From assembly GCF_000340885.1 (NCBI RefSeq), contig NC_020291.1, positions 4,339,001 to 4,403,000 of the forward strand: 64,000 nt of DNA, written 5' to 3'. Below the pieces are notes generated by a model that was not told where the DNA came from, ran no database searches, and saw only the letters and a list, made by a program, of their open reading frames with translations. Position 1 is the stretch's first letter; each line of letters starts with the position of its first letter. Made by a program: the position numbers and the translations under genes. Below are positions 1-8,107 of the stretch, piece after piece. The DNA comes from Clostridium saccharoperbutylacetonicum N1-4(HMT) (GTDB lineage: Bacteria; Bacillota; Clostridia; Clostridiales; Clostridiaceae).

Positions 1-1
1 C

Positions 2-49
2 AAGGCACTAGATGTAGGTGTATGTACTACGTTATCTAGTTTTAAATAG
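2..49 (+). CDS. 3' end of a gene entering from the left edge (tentative)
   Basis: An open frame runs from the window edge to a TAG stop at 47-49 and would encode the tail KALDVGVCTTLSSFK. It is too short to assign to a family. It is listed because the frame is open to the edge and the composition (Gly, Ala, Val, Asp) looks protein-like, unlike the AT-rich DNA that follows. Confidence 0.3.
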   Translation, partial: KALDVGVCTTLSSFK

Positions 50-358
50 AAAAACTTTTTAATATTAAGAAAAGGAAAAAAATCTTAATAAATAACAATT
101 ATTATTTACAAATAATTTTAATTGTAGTAAAATAAATTTAAAGCAGATTATATCAATATTATTGCTTATTTTTTTAAGCATATCAATTTTGCTAAATTAA
201 ATTTAAGGCAATTATATCGTCTATAAGTTAATTTTATATTTAACAACTAATATTAATCTATATAAGTTCCAATTATCAATGTTAAATTAAGATATACAAC
301 ATTAATCCGAACTTATATATTCATAATTAAAAATTATTTCGAAAAGGGAGAGATTAAA
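50..358. other. AT-rich intergenic region upstream of the flavin oxidoreductase
   Basis: Very AT-rich DNA with no convincing open frame on either strand. It ends in a good ribosome site (AAGGGAGAG, about 8 bases before the ATG at 359). The promoter for the oxidoreductase must lie here, but many AT-rich hexamers match and I cannot single one out. Confidence 0.5.
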
Positions 359-1477
359 ATGGAATTAAAAAACTTAATTAAATCTAAAAATTTAAATACA
401 AAAATTACTTTAAGAAATCCTATTGTTATGGCGCCAATGACTACTTTTTCAGCAAATGAAGACGGAACAGTTTCTGATGCTGAATTAAGTTACTATAAAA
501 AAAGAGCTAAAGAAGTTGGTATGGTAATTACAGCAACAACATATGTAGCCCCTTCTGGCAAAGGCTTTCAAGGAGAATTTGCTGCCTATAACAAAAGCTT
601 TTTACCTAGTTTAAGGAAATTAGCAGAAACTATTAAAGGCGAAGGTGCATTAGCAATACTACAGATTTTTCATGCTGGTAGAATGGCACTTCCTGATGAA
701 ATACCTGGTGGTCAGCCTATTAGTGCAAGTGCTGTAGCTGCCGAAAGACCTGGTGCAGTTGTACCAAAGGAAATGACAGAAGCAGAAATTCAAGAACTAA
801 TAAAAGCTTTTAGTGAAACAACAAAACTCGCAATAGAAGCAGGCTTTGATGGTGTAGAAATTCATGGTGCTAACACATACTTATTACAACAATTTATTTC
901 ACCTCACTCAAACCGAAGAGAAGATTTTTGGGGTGGCAGCAGAGATAAAAGAAGGAATTTTCCATTAGCTGTCATAGCAGAAGTGAAAAAAACAGTAAAA
1001 GAAAAAGGTGCTGAAAACTTCATAGTAGGCTACCGTTTTTCACCAGAAGAAATTGAAAACCCTGGTATTACATTAGAAGATACTCTTTCTTTTGTAGATA
1101 TATTGGCTGACCAAGGATTAAGTTATTTACATGCTTCATTAATGAATTTTTGGCAAAGTTCAATACGTGATGCAAAGGAAACTTCTCCTGTTATTAATAA
1201 ACTAATAGATCAAATTCATGGTAGAGTTCCATTTATAGGGGTTGGAGCAATTAATACACCTGAGGATGCCCTTAAAGCATTAGAAAGTGGTGTTGATTTA
1301 GTTGCCCTCGGCAGAGAAATAATTATCGAACCTGATTGGACTAGTAAAATTCAACTTGGTAAAGCTTCAGAAATTCGAACTAAATTAAATAAAAATGATA
1401 GAGAAGTTTTATCTGTACCAGTTCCTCTTTGGAATGCAATTGTAAATACACCTGGTTGGTTTCCAATTGAAGAATAA
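359..1477 (+). CDS. NADH:flavin oxidoreductase, old yellow enzyme family
   Basis: A 372-residue single-domain FMN-dependent TIM-barrel protein of the old yellow enzyme family. Such enzymes reduce activated C=C bonds of enals, enones or nitro compounds with NAD(P)H in the cytoplasm. Visible signatures are the N-terminal NPIVMAPMTTF strand, the barrel segment with GFDGVEIHGANTYLLQQF (about 163-180) followed by SPHSNRREDFWGG, and the C-terminal phosphate-binding strand around ALGREII. There is no C-terminal FAD/4Fe-4S domain as in the longer 2,4-dienoyl-CoA reductases, so this is the short class. The start is fixed by AAGGGAGAG upstream. It stands alone, followed by a strong terminator. The substrate cannot be inferred. 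Confidence 0.9.
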   Translation: MELKNLIKSKNLNTKITLRNPIVMAPMTTFSANEDGTVSDAELSYYKKRAKEVGMVITATTYVAPSGKGFQGEFAAYNKSFLPSLRKLAETIKGEGALAILQIFHAGRMALPDEIPGGQPISASAVAAERPGAVVPKEMTEAEIQELIKAFSETTKLAIEAGFDGVEIHGANTYLLQQFISPHSNRREDFWGGSRDKRRNFPLAVIAEVKKTVKEKGAENFIVGYRFSPEEIENPGITLEDTLSFVDILADQGLSYLHASLMNFWQSSIRDAKETSPVINKLIDQIHGRVPFIGVGAINTPEDALKALESGVDLVALGREIIIEPDWTSKIQLGKASEIRTKLNKNDREVLSVPVPLWNAIVNTPGWFPIEE

Positions 1478-1498
1478 TAGTTATATATATTAATTAGT

Positions 1499-1553
1499 GA
1501 AAACTCCATAACACTCCTTATAAAAAAAGGATTGTTATAGAGTTTTCTTTTAT
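1499..1553 (+). terminator. Rho-independent terminator of the oxidoreductase gene
   Basis: A long stem with arms GAAAACTC and GAGTTTTC, extended by ATAACA/TGTTAT and TCCTT/AAGGA pairing, is followed by a T-rich run. It lies 20 bases after the stop codon. Confidence 0.85.
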
Positions 1554-1627
1554 TTTCTGCTTTTCTAACTAATAAATATTTTTAATTTTTTACTTTTGAA
1601 TCAATGAATATCTTTTAATTTTTACAT

Positions 1628-1770
1628 TTAGAAATATATATCTACCTCTTCTAAACTTTCAACATCTAAAATATTCTCAATAATTAAATTTAATTTCTCA
1701 ATATTTAAATTGTCAATTTTCTTACTATGATCAATACATAAATATCCAAATTTTTTAGAAAGTGCTTTTT
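1628..1770 (-). pseudogene. C-terminal remnant of an Rpn-family (DUF4351-type) protein
   Basis: Read on the minus strand this stretch encodes about 47 residues, including LCIDHSKKIDNLNIEKLN and ILDVESLEEVDIYF before a TAA. This matches the C-terminal tail typical of Rpn/PD-(D/E)XK nuclease-transposase proteins and resembles the tail of the intact copy ending at 37330 (SEENIELIATEIFDMKSIED). Upstream codons carry stops (around 1775-1785), and no nuclease domain remains between here and the next gene. It is a decayed fragment, probably left by loss of a full gene. The family assignment rests on tail similarity only. Confidence 0.55.
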
Positions 1771-1812
1771 AGCGGTTTCAAGTGGACCTCTACAAAAACC
1801 TTGTTAATCAAA

Positions 1813-2388
1813 TTACTTAAAATAAAGTATTATATTTTGAAATACTGACCTACCTTGATTTATATTCTTATATGAATGAGGACAATTTGCCATAAATCTT
1901 ATTGAATTACCCTTTTGCAATTTAAATATTTTGTTATTTATATCTATTTCAATTTCCCCTTCTGTTACAATAATATATTCTTCAACCCCCTCATTATGAG
2001 GTGTAGATATATGATTACAAGCTGGTTCTAATTCAATTGTAAATATTTCAAAACCCTTGTTTGCATCAAAAGGAAAGATTGGATAAAGCTTCATTCTGTC
2101 ATTATCTTCAATTATTGGGCTAATATCCTTTTGATTTATTACCTTTAAATCCTCTTGATTTTCATCAATAAATAAGGAAAAAGATATTTTTAATCCTGTT
2201 GCAATTTTCCATAAGGTAGAAACTGTTGGATTAGACTTCCCTCTTTCTATTTGACCTAACATTGCCTTGCTAACTCCTGTTAGCTTAGCCACTTCTTCTA
2301 GACTTAAATTTCTTTTATTTCGAATATCTTTTAATTTATTACCAATAATTAAATTCAAATCTTTCATTACTCGACTCCTTGTATACAT
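1813..2388 (-). CDS. XRE-family regulator with C-terminal cupin domain
   Basis: A 191-residue two-domain DNA-binding regulator. Residues about 12-68 form a HTH_3/XRE domain (IRNKRNLSLEEVAKLTGVSK, then MLGQIERGKSNPTVSTLWKI). Residues about 110-188 form a single-chain cupin with the HNEGVEEYIIVTEGEIEI strand pair, which probably senses a small ligand. This architecture is common in regulators of amino-acid or polyamine metabolism and of efflux genes. It is divergent from the DMT exporter at 2626, with an inverted repeat between them, so it probably controls that exporter and itself. No other partner is visible. Confidence 0.85.
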   Translation of the reverse strand: MYTRSRVMKDLNLIIGNKLKDIRNKRNLSLEEVAKLTGVSKAMLGQIERGKSNPTVSTLWKIATGLKISFSLFIDENQEDLKVINQKDISPIIEDNDRMKLYPIFPFDANKGFEIFTIELEPACNHISTPHNEGVEEYIIVTEGEIEIDINNKIFKLQKGNSIRFMANCPHSYKNINQGRSVFQNIILYFK

Positions 2389-2403
2389 AATGCTTTTGTA
2401 TGT

Positions 2404-2463
2404 TATAACGTAAATTATATTATATATTGCACAATATATAATGCAAATGTATAATATAACGTA
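2404..2463. promoter_or_regulatory. Putative operator between the XRE-cupin gene and the efflux gene
   Basis: The divergent intergenic region carries an inverted repeat ATATATTG-CA-CAATATAT (2422-2439). It is flanked symmetrically by two direct copies of TATAACGTA (2404-2412 and 2455-2463). This spacing suits a dimeric XRE repressor covering both promoters. Binding is inferred from position and symmetry. Confidence 0.45.
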
Positions 2464-2502
2464 TATATATATTATAACATCTTTAATTTATTTAGTTTAT
2501 AA

Positions 2503-2678
2503 TTTTATATTTAATATTTATAAAAATGAGTTTTAAAATGGCAAAAGCATTTATATTGGGAGTTACTGCATCATTCTTTTTTGCATTTACTTTTATATTT
2601 AATATTCATAAAAAGGAGTTTTAAAATGGCAAAAGCATTTATATTAGGAGTCACTGCATCATTCTTTTTTGCATTTAC
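2503..2678 (+). repeat. 88-bp perfect-spacing tandem duplication over the efflux gene start
   Basis: Bases 2503-2590 and 2591-2678 are adjacent copies of the same 88 bp, containing the ribosome site, the ATG and the first 17 codons of the DMT gene. Copy 1 differs by a few substitutions, one of which turns the ribosome site AAAAAGGAG into AAAAATGAG. The unit length (88) is not a multiple of three, so the two starts are in different frames. Confidence 0.9.
2538..2624 (+). CDS. 28-residue leader ORF created by the tandem duplication
   Basis: The first copy of the duplication carries its own ATG (2538). It reads the first 20 residues of the exporter (MAKAFILGVTASFFFAFTFI), then runs out of frame into NIHKKEF and stops at TAA 2622-2624, one base before the real ATG at 2626. 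Its ribosome site is damaged by a G-to-T change. It may be translated weakly and couple to the downstream start, or it may be inert. Confidence 0.5.
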   Translation: MAKAFILGVTASFFFAFTFIFNIHKKEF

Positions 2679-3561
2679 TTTTATACTTAATCAACAAATG
2701 AACATTTCTAGTGGTAGTTGGCTTTGGAGTTCCACTCTAAGATATATTTTTATGCTTCCAATTCTATTTATTATAGTTATTATAAAAAATGAATTATTTG
2801 AGGTATTAAAAGATATAGCAAAAAAGCCTATTCAATGGCTTACTTGGAGCACAATAGGCTTTGGTTTATTTTATGCACCTTTGTGTTTTGCATCAGCATA
2901 TGGTGCTTCATGGTTAGTTGCTGGAACTTGGCAATTGACAATAGTTGCTGGAGGACTTATGTCTCCATTGTTTTTTACGAGTATTGAAACTAATAATGGG
3001 ACATGCAAAATAAGAAACAAGCTTCCTAAAAAATCTCTCCTCATGTCTTCCATAATTTTATTAGGAATATTCTTAATGCAGTTTGAAGAAGCAAAGAATA
3101 CAACTTTTCTTAAAACTCTTTTAGGAATTGTTCCTGTTATTGCAGCTGCATTTGCATATCCACTAGGTAATCGTAAAATGATGGAGGTTTGTAATAATAA
3201 ATTTAGTACCTTTCAAAGGGTATTTGGCATGACACTATGTAGTATGCCCTTTTGGATAATACTAGCTAGCTATGCTTCCATATCTGCTGGTTTACCAAGT
3301 AAAGGACAAATCCTCCAATCCTTAATAGTTGCTATTTTTTCAGGAATTATAGCTACCATATTATTTTTTAAAGCTACTGATATGGTAAGCAATGATACAC
3401 ATAAATTAGCTGTCATAGAATCAACACAATCTGGTGAGGTAATTTTCACCTTACTTGGAGGTGTATTTATATTTCATGATAAAATTCCAACATTTATTGG
3501 TTTAATAGGAGCATTCCTTGTAGTTGTAGGAATGATTTTAAATAGTCTTAATAAATCATAA
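2626..3561 (+). CDS. DMT-superfamily multidrug-resistance efflux transporter (EmrE-like)
   Basis: An inner-membrane protein of 311 residues with about ten hydrophobic segments arranged as two EamA-like halves, as in the multidrug resistance efflux transporter family of the drug/metabolite superfamily. Recognisable features are the N-terminal helix LGVTASFFFAFTFILNQQMN and the central ASAYGASWLVAGTWQLTIVAGG. The ATG at 2626 is chosen over the upstream TTG because AAAAAGGAG stands 7 bases before it and the duplicated copy starts at the same codon. It is divergent from a XRE-cupin regulator. Substrates are unknown. Confidence 0.8.
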   Translation: MAKAFILGVTASFFFAFTFILNQQMNISSGSWLWSSTLRYIFMLPILFIIVIIKNELFEVLKDIAKKPIQWLTWSTIGFGLFYAPLCFASAYGASWLVAGTWQLTIVAGGLMSPLFFTSIETNNGTCKIRNKLPKKSLLMSSIILLGIFLMQFEEAKNTTFLKTLLGIVPVIAAAFAYPLGNRKMMEVCNNKFSTFQRVFGMTLCSMPFWIILASYASISAGLPSKGQILQSLIVAIFSGIIATILFFKATDMVSNDTHKLAVIESTQSGEVIFTLLGGVFIFHDKIPTFIGLIGAFLVVVGMILNSLNKS

Positions 3562-3668
3562 AAAGTCTTTGTATTGTTTCCAGAATTTTGTACTAAAATT
3601 CACTTTTCTAAAAGAATAATCAATTATCTTTGACATAATGATTTGAAAATTTAATAGTAAAAAGATAA

Positions 3669-3755
3669 TTTTTTACCTAATTTTGCTATCAGCTTTTTCA
3701 AAAATTTCAAAAATTTTTCCATAAATTCGAATGTTCCGATTATTAAATATCCTCA
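3669..3755. repeat. Diverged direct repeat, left copy, flanking the IS
   Basis: This stretch aligns at roughly 70% with 4998-5084, including the shared end AAATATCCTCA and the internal TGCTATCAGCTT / TGCCATCAACTT block. The two copies are in the same orientation and bracket the IS1595-like element, outside its terminal inverted repeats. This suggests an old duplication of flanking DNA, or a second mobile unit around the first. Confidence 0.45.
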
Positions 3756-3821
3756 AATAACTCCATAATGTTAAATAATATAAAATAGCAAGCAAGAAGA
3801 ACTTTATATTTTATTTCATAT

Positions 3822-4870
3822 GTAAGAATGTTTAAAATAAATGTTGCTAATTAGAAATTGGAGACTCAAAGTAATACACTATTGCTTTGAGTCTTAAGCC
3901 TACCTATATCTAATATTTTAATGAATTTGTTTTCAAAAGATAATTTTTTGAATATTTCCATACAATTTATTTCTTTTTTTGTAATATATAATATAAAAAG
4001 TGCAAGATATTTTTCTAAATATTTTGAAGCAACACCATGATATTTTTTCAGCCATTTTTCTAGAATAATTTGGAATGACCAGATTATTTTATCATTCTTG
4101 ACTTCTTTTATATGCTTTTTATTATGTGCTTTTGCTACTAAAGAAATATATCGATCACCATATGGCACTATATAAGCTTTCTCATCAATTAAATAATAAA
4201 TTTTTTTATTAAAGCTAGGCAAATGCCAATGACATCTTGAAATTGGTTTAATTATAATAGAATCCTCACAGTCTTTTGCAGCTACAACCCAAATATTGTG
4301 ACGCACTGTGATAGTAATATTTTTACTTCCTTTAAAATTCTCAGGTATTAATTTTTTAGCAATATGTACATCTCCACTCAGCTTTTCTGGAACACTATCA
4401 TAATTAAGTCCATGCAACACTTTATGTCTCCAATAAAAAGCTGTTACTAAGCTTAGTCCCAATTTTTCTGCACAAAATCTTAAGGATTTTCTTTCAAGCC
4501 CATATTCAGTAAACTTGACCCATTGAGTAGGTTTCTTTTTTGAATAACTCCATAAAGAACTGGTTGCCTTAGAGAACGTTTTGCCGCATTCTTTACACTT
4601 ATATCTTTGAAACCCTTTAAACAATCCATATTTTATGTAGTGTTTTGACTCACAATTAGGACATTTTTCAATAATTCTATTTAAATACATATCTTTTTTT
4701 ATCAAAGTAGTAATATGAGAATTCAATAAATTAAAATTAGTATCAGTCTTTATCAAGAGAATCACCTCAATTTATCGTTAAAATATAAATTAAATATTCA
4801 AATCCTCTTAATAATTGCCTAAATATTAAGTTTCTAAACATTACCAACATTTATTTTAAACATACATATA
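3822..4870 (-). mobile_element. IS1595-like insertion sequence, probably inactive
   Basis: The transposase gene is bracketed by an 18-bp perfect inverted repeat (TGTTTAAAATAAATGTTG at 3829-3846 and its complement at 4845-4862), with weaker pairing extending outwards to ATATG-type ends. The total length of about 1.05 kb fits the family. TTTCATATG occurs just outside both ends, but the exact element boundary and target duplication cannot be fixed by eye. Confidence 0.65.
3866..4756 (-). CDS. IS1595-family-like transposase with N-terminal zinc ribbon
   Basis: About 296 residues. The N-terminal zinc ribbon is clear: CPNCESKHYIKYGLFKG then QRYKCKECGKTFS (about residues 32-66), as in InsA/IS1595 transposases. 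A helix-turn-helix-like part follows (ERKSLRFCAEKLGLSLVTAF). The catalytic half is degenerate: the first acidic motif, normally a DE pair, reads SGDVHIAKKL, and no clear C-terminal Asn-Glu motif is seen, so activity is doubtful. I prefer the TTG at 4756, preceded by GAGGTG, over the GTG at 4765. It lies inside terminal inverted repeats. Low-copy domesticated relatives of this family are common in clostridia. Confidence 0.65.
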   Translation of the reverse strand: MIKTDTNFNLLNSHITTLIKKDMYLNRIIEKCPNCESKHYIKYGLFKGFQRYKCKECGKTFSKATSSLWSYSKKKPTQWVKFTEYGLERKSLRFCAEKLGLSLVTAFYWRHKVLHGLNYDSVPEKLSGDVHIAKKLIPENFKGSKNITITVRHNIWVVAAKDCEDSIIIKPISRCHWHLPSFNKKIYYLIDEKAYIVPYGDRYISLVAKAHNKKHIKEVKNDKIIWSFQIILEKWLKKYHGVASKYLEKYLALFILYITKKEINCMEIFKKLSFENKFIKILDIGRLKTQSNSVLL

Positions 4871-4997
4871 TGTAACATTTCATTTCATATGCATTATGTA
4901 TTTTAGCAAATTACATATTTGCTAAATAACTAATTTCCTAGTTTTAAAATCTTTAAATTTAGATGAATAATTCATAAAACAAACAGTAAACAGGTGA

Positions 4998-5084
4998 AGT
5001 TTTAACCGAGAATTGCCATCAACTTCTAAAAAAATTTGAAAATATATTCACAGATTTGGATATTTCCATTATAAAATATCCTCA
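4998..5084. repeat. Diverged direct repeat, right copy, flanking the IS
   Basis: Partner of 3669-3755 (same orientation, about 70% alike, both ending AAATATCCTCA). It sits between the IS and the 3' end of pxpC. Confidence 0.45.
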
Positions 5085-5110
5085 TATATTAATCATAATT
5101 TCACGTCCTA

Positions 5111-6112
5111 TTATGATATTATAAATTTTATTGTTTTTTTTACTTTATTAATATATTTTTCTCTTTCTAAATACAATCTCTCAGCTTCCTTTAATGTAAT
5201 TTGTTTAAATTTAATTTTATCATTAGGTTTAAGTTGAACTATTTTTTGAATATCTACAGATGCTACATGTGCTAGTTTAGGATATCCTCCTGTAGTTTGT
5301 CTATCTGCTAATAAAACAATAGGGTTACCATCCGGTGGAATTTGAATTGTACCAACAGAAACTTCTTCTGATATCATTTCCAAACTTTCTTTAAGCTCTA
5401 TTTTTTCTCCACATAAACGATAACCCATTCTATCTGATTTATTATCTACATTAAACTCTGAATTAAAAAACTTACTTACACTTTCCTCAGAAATATTATT
5501 AAATTGCCTGTCTTTAAAAACTCTTACAAATGTACTATTAGAATTTTCTGCAATGGAATCCCCTATATACCAGCTTGGAGCTGTAAATTCACCTTTTGAA
5601 GTTATTTGCTGTAGTTTTTCTATTATTTTCTTAGCTTCCACACTTTTAACTCCAAGATTTAAAATATCTCCCTTTTTTAAAGTTCTTCCATTAAAGCCTC
5701 CAAATTGTGCTCTTAAATATGTACTTTTACTTTCCATAACTTCTGGAACCTCAAAGCCACCTGCTATTGCTAAATAAGAACGACAACCCGCTATACAAGC
5801 TCCAAAATTTAATACACAAGCTTCCTTTAAATAAATAGGTCTTCCCATTGGAATTTTCTTTCCATCAATTGTGGGTGAAATATTTCCACCTGTTATAGAA
5901 AATAAAGTTCCCTTTTCTAGTTCTAAAGAAGGACCAATCATCGTAATTTCTAAAACACCTTCCTTTTCAGTATTTCCAATCGCAATGTTTGCAAGTCTCA
6001 TGGAATAAGCATCCATGGCACCACTGACTATAACTCCGTATTTTTGATACCCGTGTCTTCCTAAATCTTGAATAGTTGACTGTAGCCCTGGATTTAAAAC
6101 AGATATTCTCAC
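5111..6112 (-). CDS. pxpC: 5-oxoprolinase subunit C (biotin-dependent carboxyltransferase-like, AHS2)
   Basis: A 333-residue protein of the AHS2/KipA/YbgK family. With PxpA and PxpB it forms the prokaryotic ATP-dependent 5-oxoprolinase that opens 5-oxoproline to glutamate. Family signatures are the N-terminal VLNPGLQSTIQDLGRHGYQK, then GAMDAYSMRLAN, and the C-terminal PPDGNPIVLLADRQTTGGYP. It starts at a GTG that shares one base with the pxpB stop (TAGTG) and has AAGGAGG just upstream, so translation is coupled. It is the last gene of the minus-strand cluster. A KipA-like regulatory role is the alternative, but the complete pxpABC set favours the enzyme. Confidence 0.9.
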   Translation of the reverse strand: MRISVLNPGLQSTIQDLGRHGYQKYGVIVSGAMDAYSMRLANIAIGNTEKEGVLEITMIGPSLELEKGTLFSITGGNISPTIDGKKIPMGRPIYLKEACVLNFGACIAGCRSYLAIAGGFEVPEVMESKSTYLRAQFGGFNGRTLKKGDILNLGVKSVEAKKIIEKLQQITSKGEFTAPSWYIGDSIAENSNSTFVRVFKDRQFNNISEESVSKFFNSEFNVDNKSDRMGYRLCGEKIELKESLEMISEEVSVGTIQIPPDGNPIVLLADRQTTGGYPKLAHVASVDIQKIVQLKPNDKIKFKQITLKEAERLYLEREKYINKVKKTIKFIIS

Positions 6113-6822
6113 TATTCTTCCTCCTTTAACTGTACATATTCTTCATAAGAAATAGGATAAAATTTAACTATATCTCCTGACTTCAAGAGACTTTTAGACT
6201 TTCTCTTTAAATCAAACAGTTTTAAGGGTGTCTTTCCTATAAGCTGCCAGCCTCCAGGTGTTTCTATGGGATATACCCCTGTCTGCATTCCTGCGATCCC
6301 TACTGAACCAGCTGGTATTGCTGTTCTTGGAGTTTCCCGTCTTGGAGCTGCAATCTTTTCAGACATTCCTCCTAAATACGGAAATCCTGGAGCAAAGCCA
6401 AGCATATAAACTAGATATTTCCCTTCAGAATGAATCTTTATAACCTCATCTACAGAAATATTATTTATTTTTGCAACTTCCCCAATATCTTGTCCAAATT
6501 CACCACCATAGCATACTGGAATTTCAACTATATTTTCTTCATATACTGATGAAAAATCAAGCTTAGCTATTATATCATCTAAAATACCTTTTACTACTTC
6601 ATAAGGAGCTTCACTGTTCATATCCAAAGGATTATAAATAACAGAAACACTTGCAAAAGCTGGCACATACTCTATCATTCCGTGAAAAGGATTCTCATCA
6701 AGATAAGCACAAAAGGTTCTCACTTTTTTATTTATAGTTTCACTTATTTCCCTTCCAAACTCAACTAAAGCTGCTGTTTCACTTATTTGAGAAATTTCAG
6801 TTTTGAATTTGCCTGTTTCCAT
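6112..6822 (-). CDS. pxpB: 5-oxoprolinase subunit B (AHS1/KipI-like)
   Basis: 236 residues of the AHS1 (KipI, YbgJ) family, the partner of PxpC in 5-oxoprolinase. The diagnostic C-terminal half is present: YMLGFAPGFPYLGGM (about 142-156), RRETPRTAIPAGSVGIAG, then QTGVYPIETPGGWQLIG, covering the cyclophilin-like fold. The start at 6822 has a GGAG site. The downstream junction with pxpC overlaps by one base. KipI-type proteins also inhibit the sporulation kinase KinA in Bacillus. Here the gene order with pxpA and the D-glutamate cyclase genes points to metabolism. Confidence 0.9.
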   Translation of the reverse strand: METGKFKTEISQISETAALVEFGREISETINKKVRTFCAYLDENPFHGMIEYVPAFASVSVIYNPLDMNSEAPYEVVKGILDDIIAKLDFSSVYEENIVEIPVCYGGEFGQDIGEVAKINNISVDEVIKIHSEGKYLVYMLGFAPGFPYLGGMSEKIAAPRRETPRTAIPAGSVGIAGMQTGVYPIETPGGWQLIGKTPLKLFDLKRKSKSLLKSGDIVKFYPISYEEYVQLKEEE

Positions 6823-6969
6823 ATAAATATTTCTCCTCTTCTGACTTTTTTTCTTGATTTAATATTAATATTTTAAACTAATAGCTTTTATTTCCTAACT
6901 CATTGATTTCCCACTATGACTATTTACTAATTTGTATAAAATAATATCTCCACTTTACAACTTTACTTT

Positions 6970-7749
6970 TCATAATGTATCCAATAAAACTTTATACAAT
7001 GGAACAATTTCTATATTTTCTGCTTCAAGGCTAAGCCTAATTTTTTTTACAAATTCCAAAGCCTTAGCTCCATCTCCATGGACACATATAGAATCAACTT
7101 TGATAGATATATCTTTACCTGTGATAGCAGTAACATTGTTTTCTTTTATCATCTTAATAACCCTTTTAATAACCACGGCTTCATCTGTGATCATAGCGCC
7201 TTCTTTAGCCCTTGCAACCAAAGAGCCATCTTCTTCATAAGCACGATCAGCAAAGGCTTCTCTTGCTACTTTTAATCCAATATTTTCTGCTGCCTTTATC
7301 ATTTCACTTCCAGCTAAAGCAAGTAAAATCAATTCAGAATTCACTTCATATATCCCTTGACAAATAGCTTCAGCAAGTTTTAAATCTTTGCCAGCCATAT
7401 TATATAAAGCACCATGAGGTTTTACATGTTGCATTTTAATTCCTTGCGCTCTACAAAAAGCATCTAAAGCACCAATTTGATATTGTACCATAGCTTTAGC
7501 TTCATTTGGAGAAACATTCATATTTCTTCTTCCAAAGCCCACTAAGTCTGGAAAACCAGGATGGGCTCCAATATTAACACCAGCTGCCTTAGCAAGTTTC
7601 ACAGTATGGTCCATCACAAGTGGATCAGCTGCATGAAAACCACAAGCTATATTAGCAGAAGATACATATGAAATTATTTCTTCATCCAAACCAAGTTTAT
7701 AGGCTCCAAAACTTTCTCCTAAATCACAATTTAAATCTACTTTATACAT
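6970..7749 (-). CDS. pxpA: 5-oxoprolinase subunit A (LamB/YcsF family)
   Basis: 259 residues with the classic LamB/YcsF pattern: N-terminal [30 protein letters not shown] (about 31-43), [15 protein letters not shown] and KPHGALYN. The fold is a divalent-metal polysaccharide-deacetylase-like barrel. It is thought to act on the activated 5-oxoproline intermediate handed over by PxpBC. The start is at the ATG preceded by GGGGTGGAG. It is separated from pxpB by about 150 bases and from the upstream cyclase gene by a 360-base repeat-filled gap. The family assignment is secure. Confidence 0.92.
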   Translation of the reverse strand: MYKVDLNCDLGESFGAYKLGLDEEIISYVSSANIACGFHAADPLVMDHTVKLAKAAGVNIGAHPGFPDLVGFGRRNMNVSPNEAKAMVQYQIGALDAFCRAQGIKMQHVKPHGALYNMAGKDLKLAEAICQGIYEVNSELILLALAGSEMIKAAENIGLKVAREAFADRAYEEDGSLVARAKEGAMITDEAVVIKRVIKMIKENNVTAITGKDISIKVDSICVHGDGAKALEFVKKIRLSLEAENIEIVPLYKVLLDTL

Positions 7750-7767
7750 ACTCCACCCCGTTTGATC

Positions 7768-8103
7768 AGTTTACAGTTTACAGTTATATTTGGCAATTCG
7801 CAGTTTACAATTTGCAAGTTACAGTTTTCATTTACGTTTTTTAGTTTTCAGTTTACAATCTGCAATTACATTTACGTTGATAGTTTACAATCTTTAGTTT
7901 TGGTTTTGAAATCCCACAGGCTTTCCTATTAATTTTAGAAATTCTGTAAGGATTTCATCCTCAACTAAAACTGTGCATTGTTAACTCTAAACTATAAATA
8001 GTTTTCTGTTGGCATTTGAAACCCACATGCTTTCCCATCAATCTTAGAAATCCTGCAAGGATTTCATCCTTAACTGTAAACTTTGCACTGTAATTTGTAA
8101 ACT
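7768..8103 (-). repeat. Two tandem copies of a hairpin repeat inside the D-glutamate operon
   Basis: The gap between the DUF1445 gene and pxpA has no gene. It holds two direct copies (about 7900-7975 and 8012-8080) of a unit that reads on the minus strand AGGATGAAATCC, a short loop, a pairing GGATTTC, then GGAAAGC-TGT-GG-TTTC. The units are bordered by tails of repeated CAGTTTACAGTT-like words (7768-7870 and 8085-8103). The same unit with different but still pairing stem bases recurs at 8914-9300. Confidence 0.7.
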
Positions 8104-8107
8104 GAAT

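Noticed and set aside
5553..5777. Plus-strand frames inside the pxp and liv genes
   Set aside because: They are mirror images of well-recognised minus-strand coding regions and resemble no protein.
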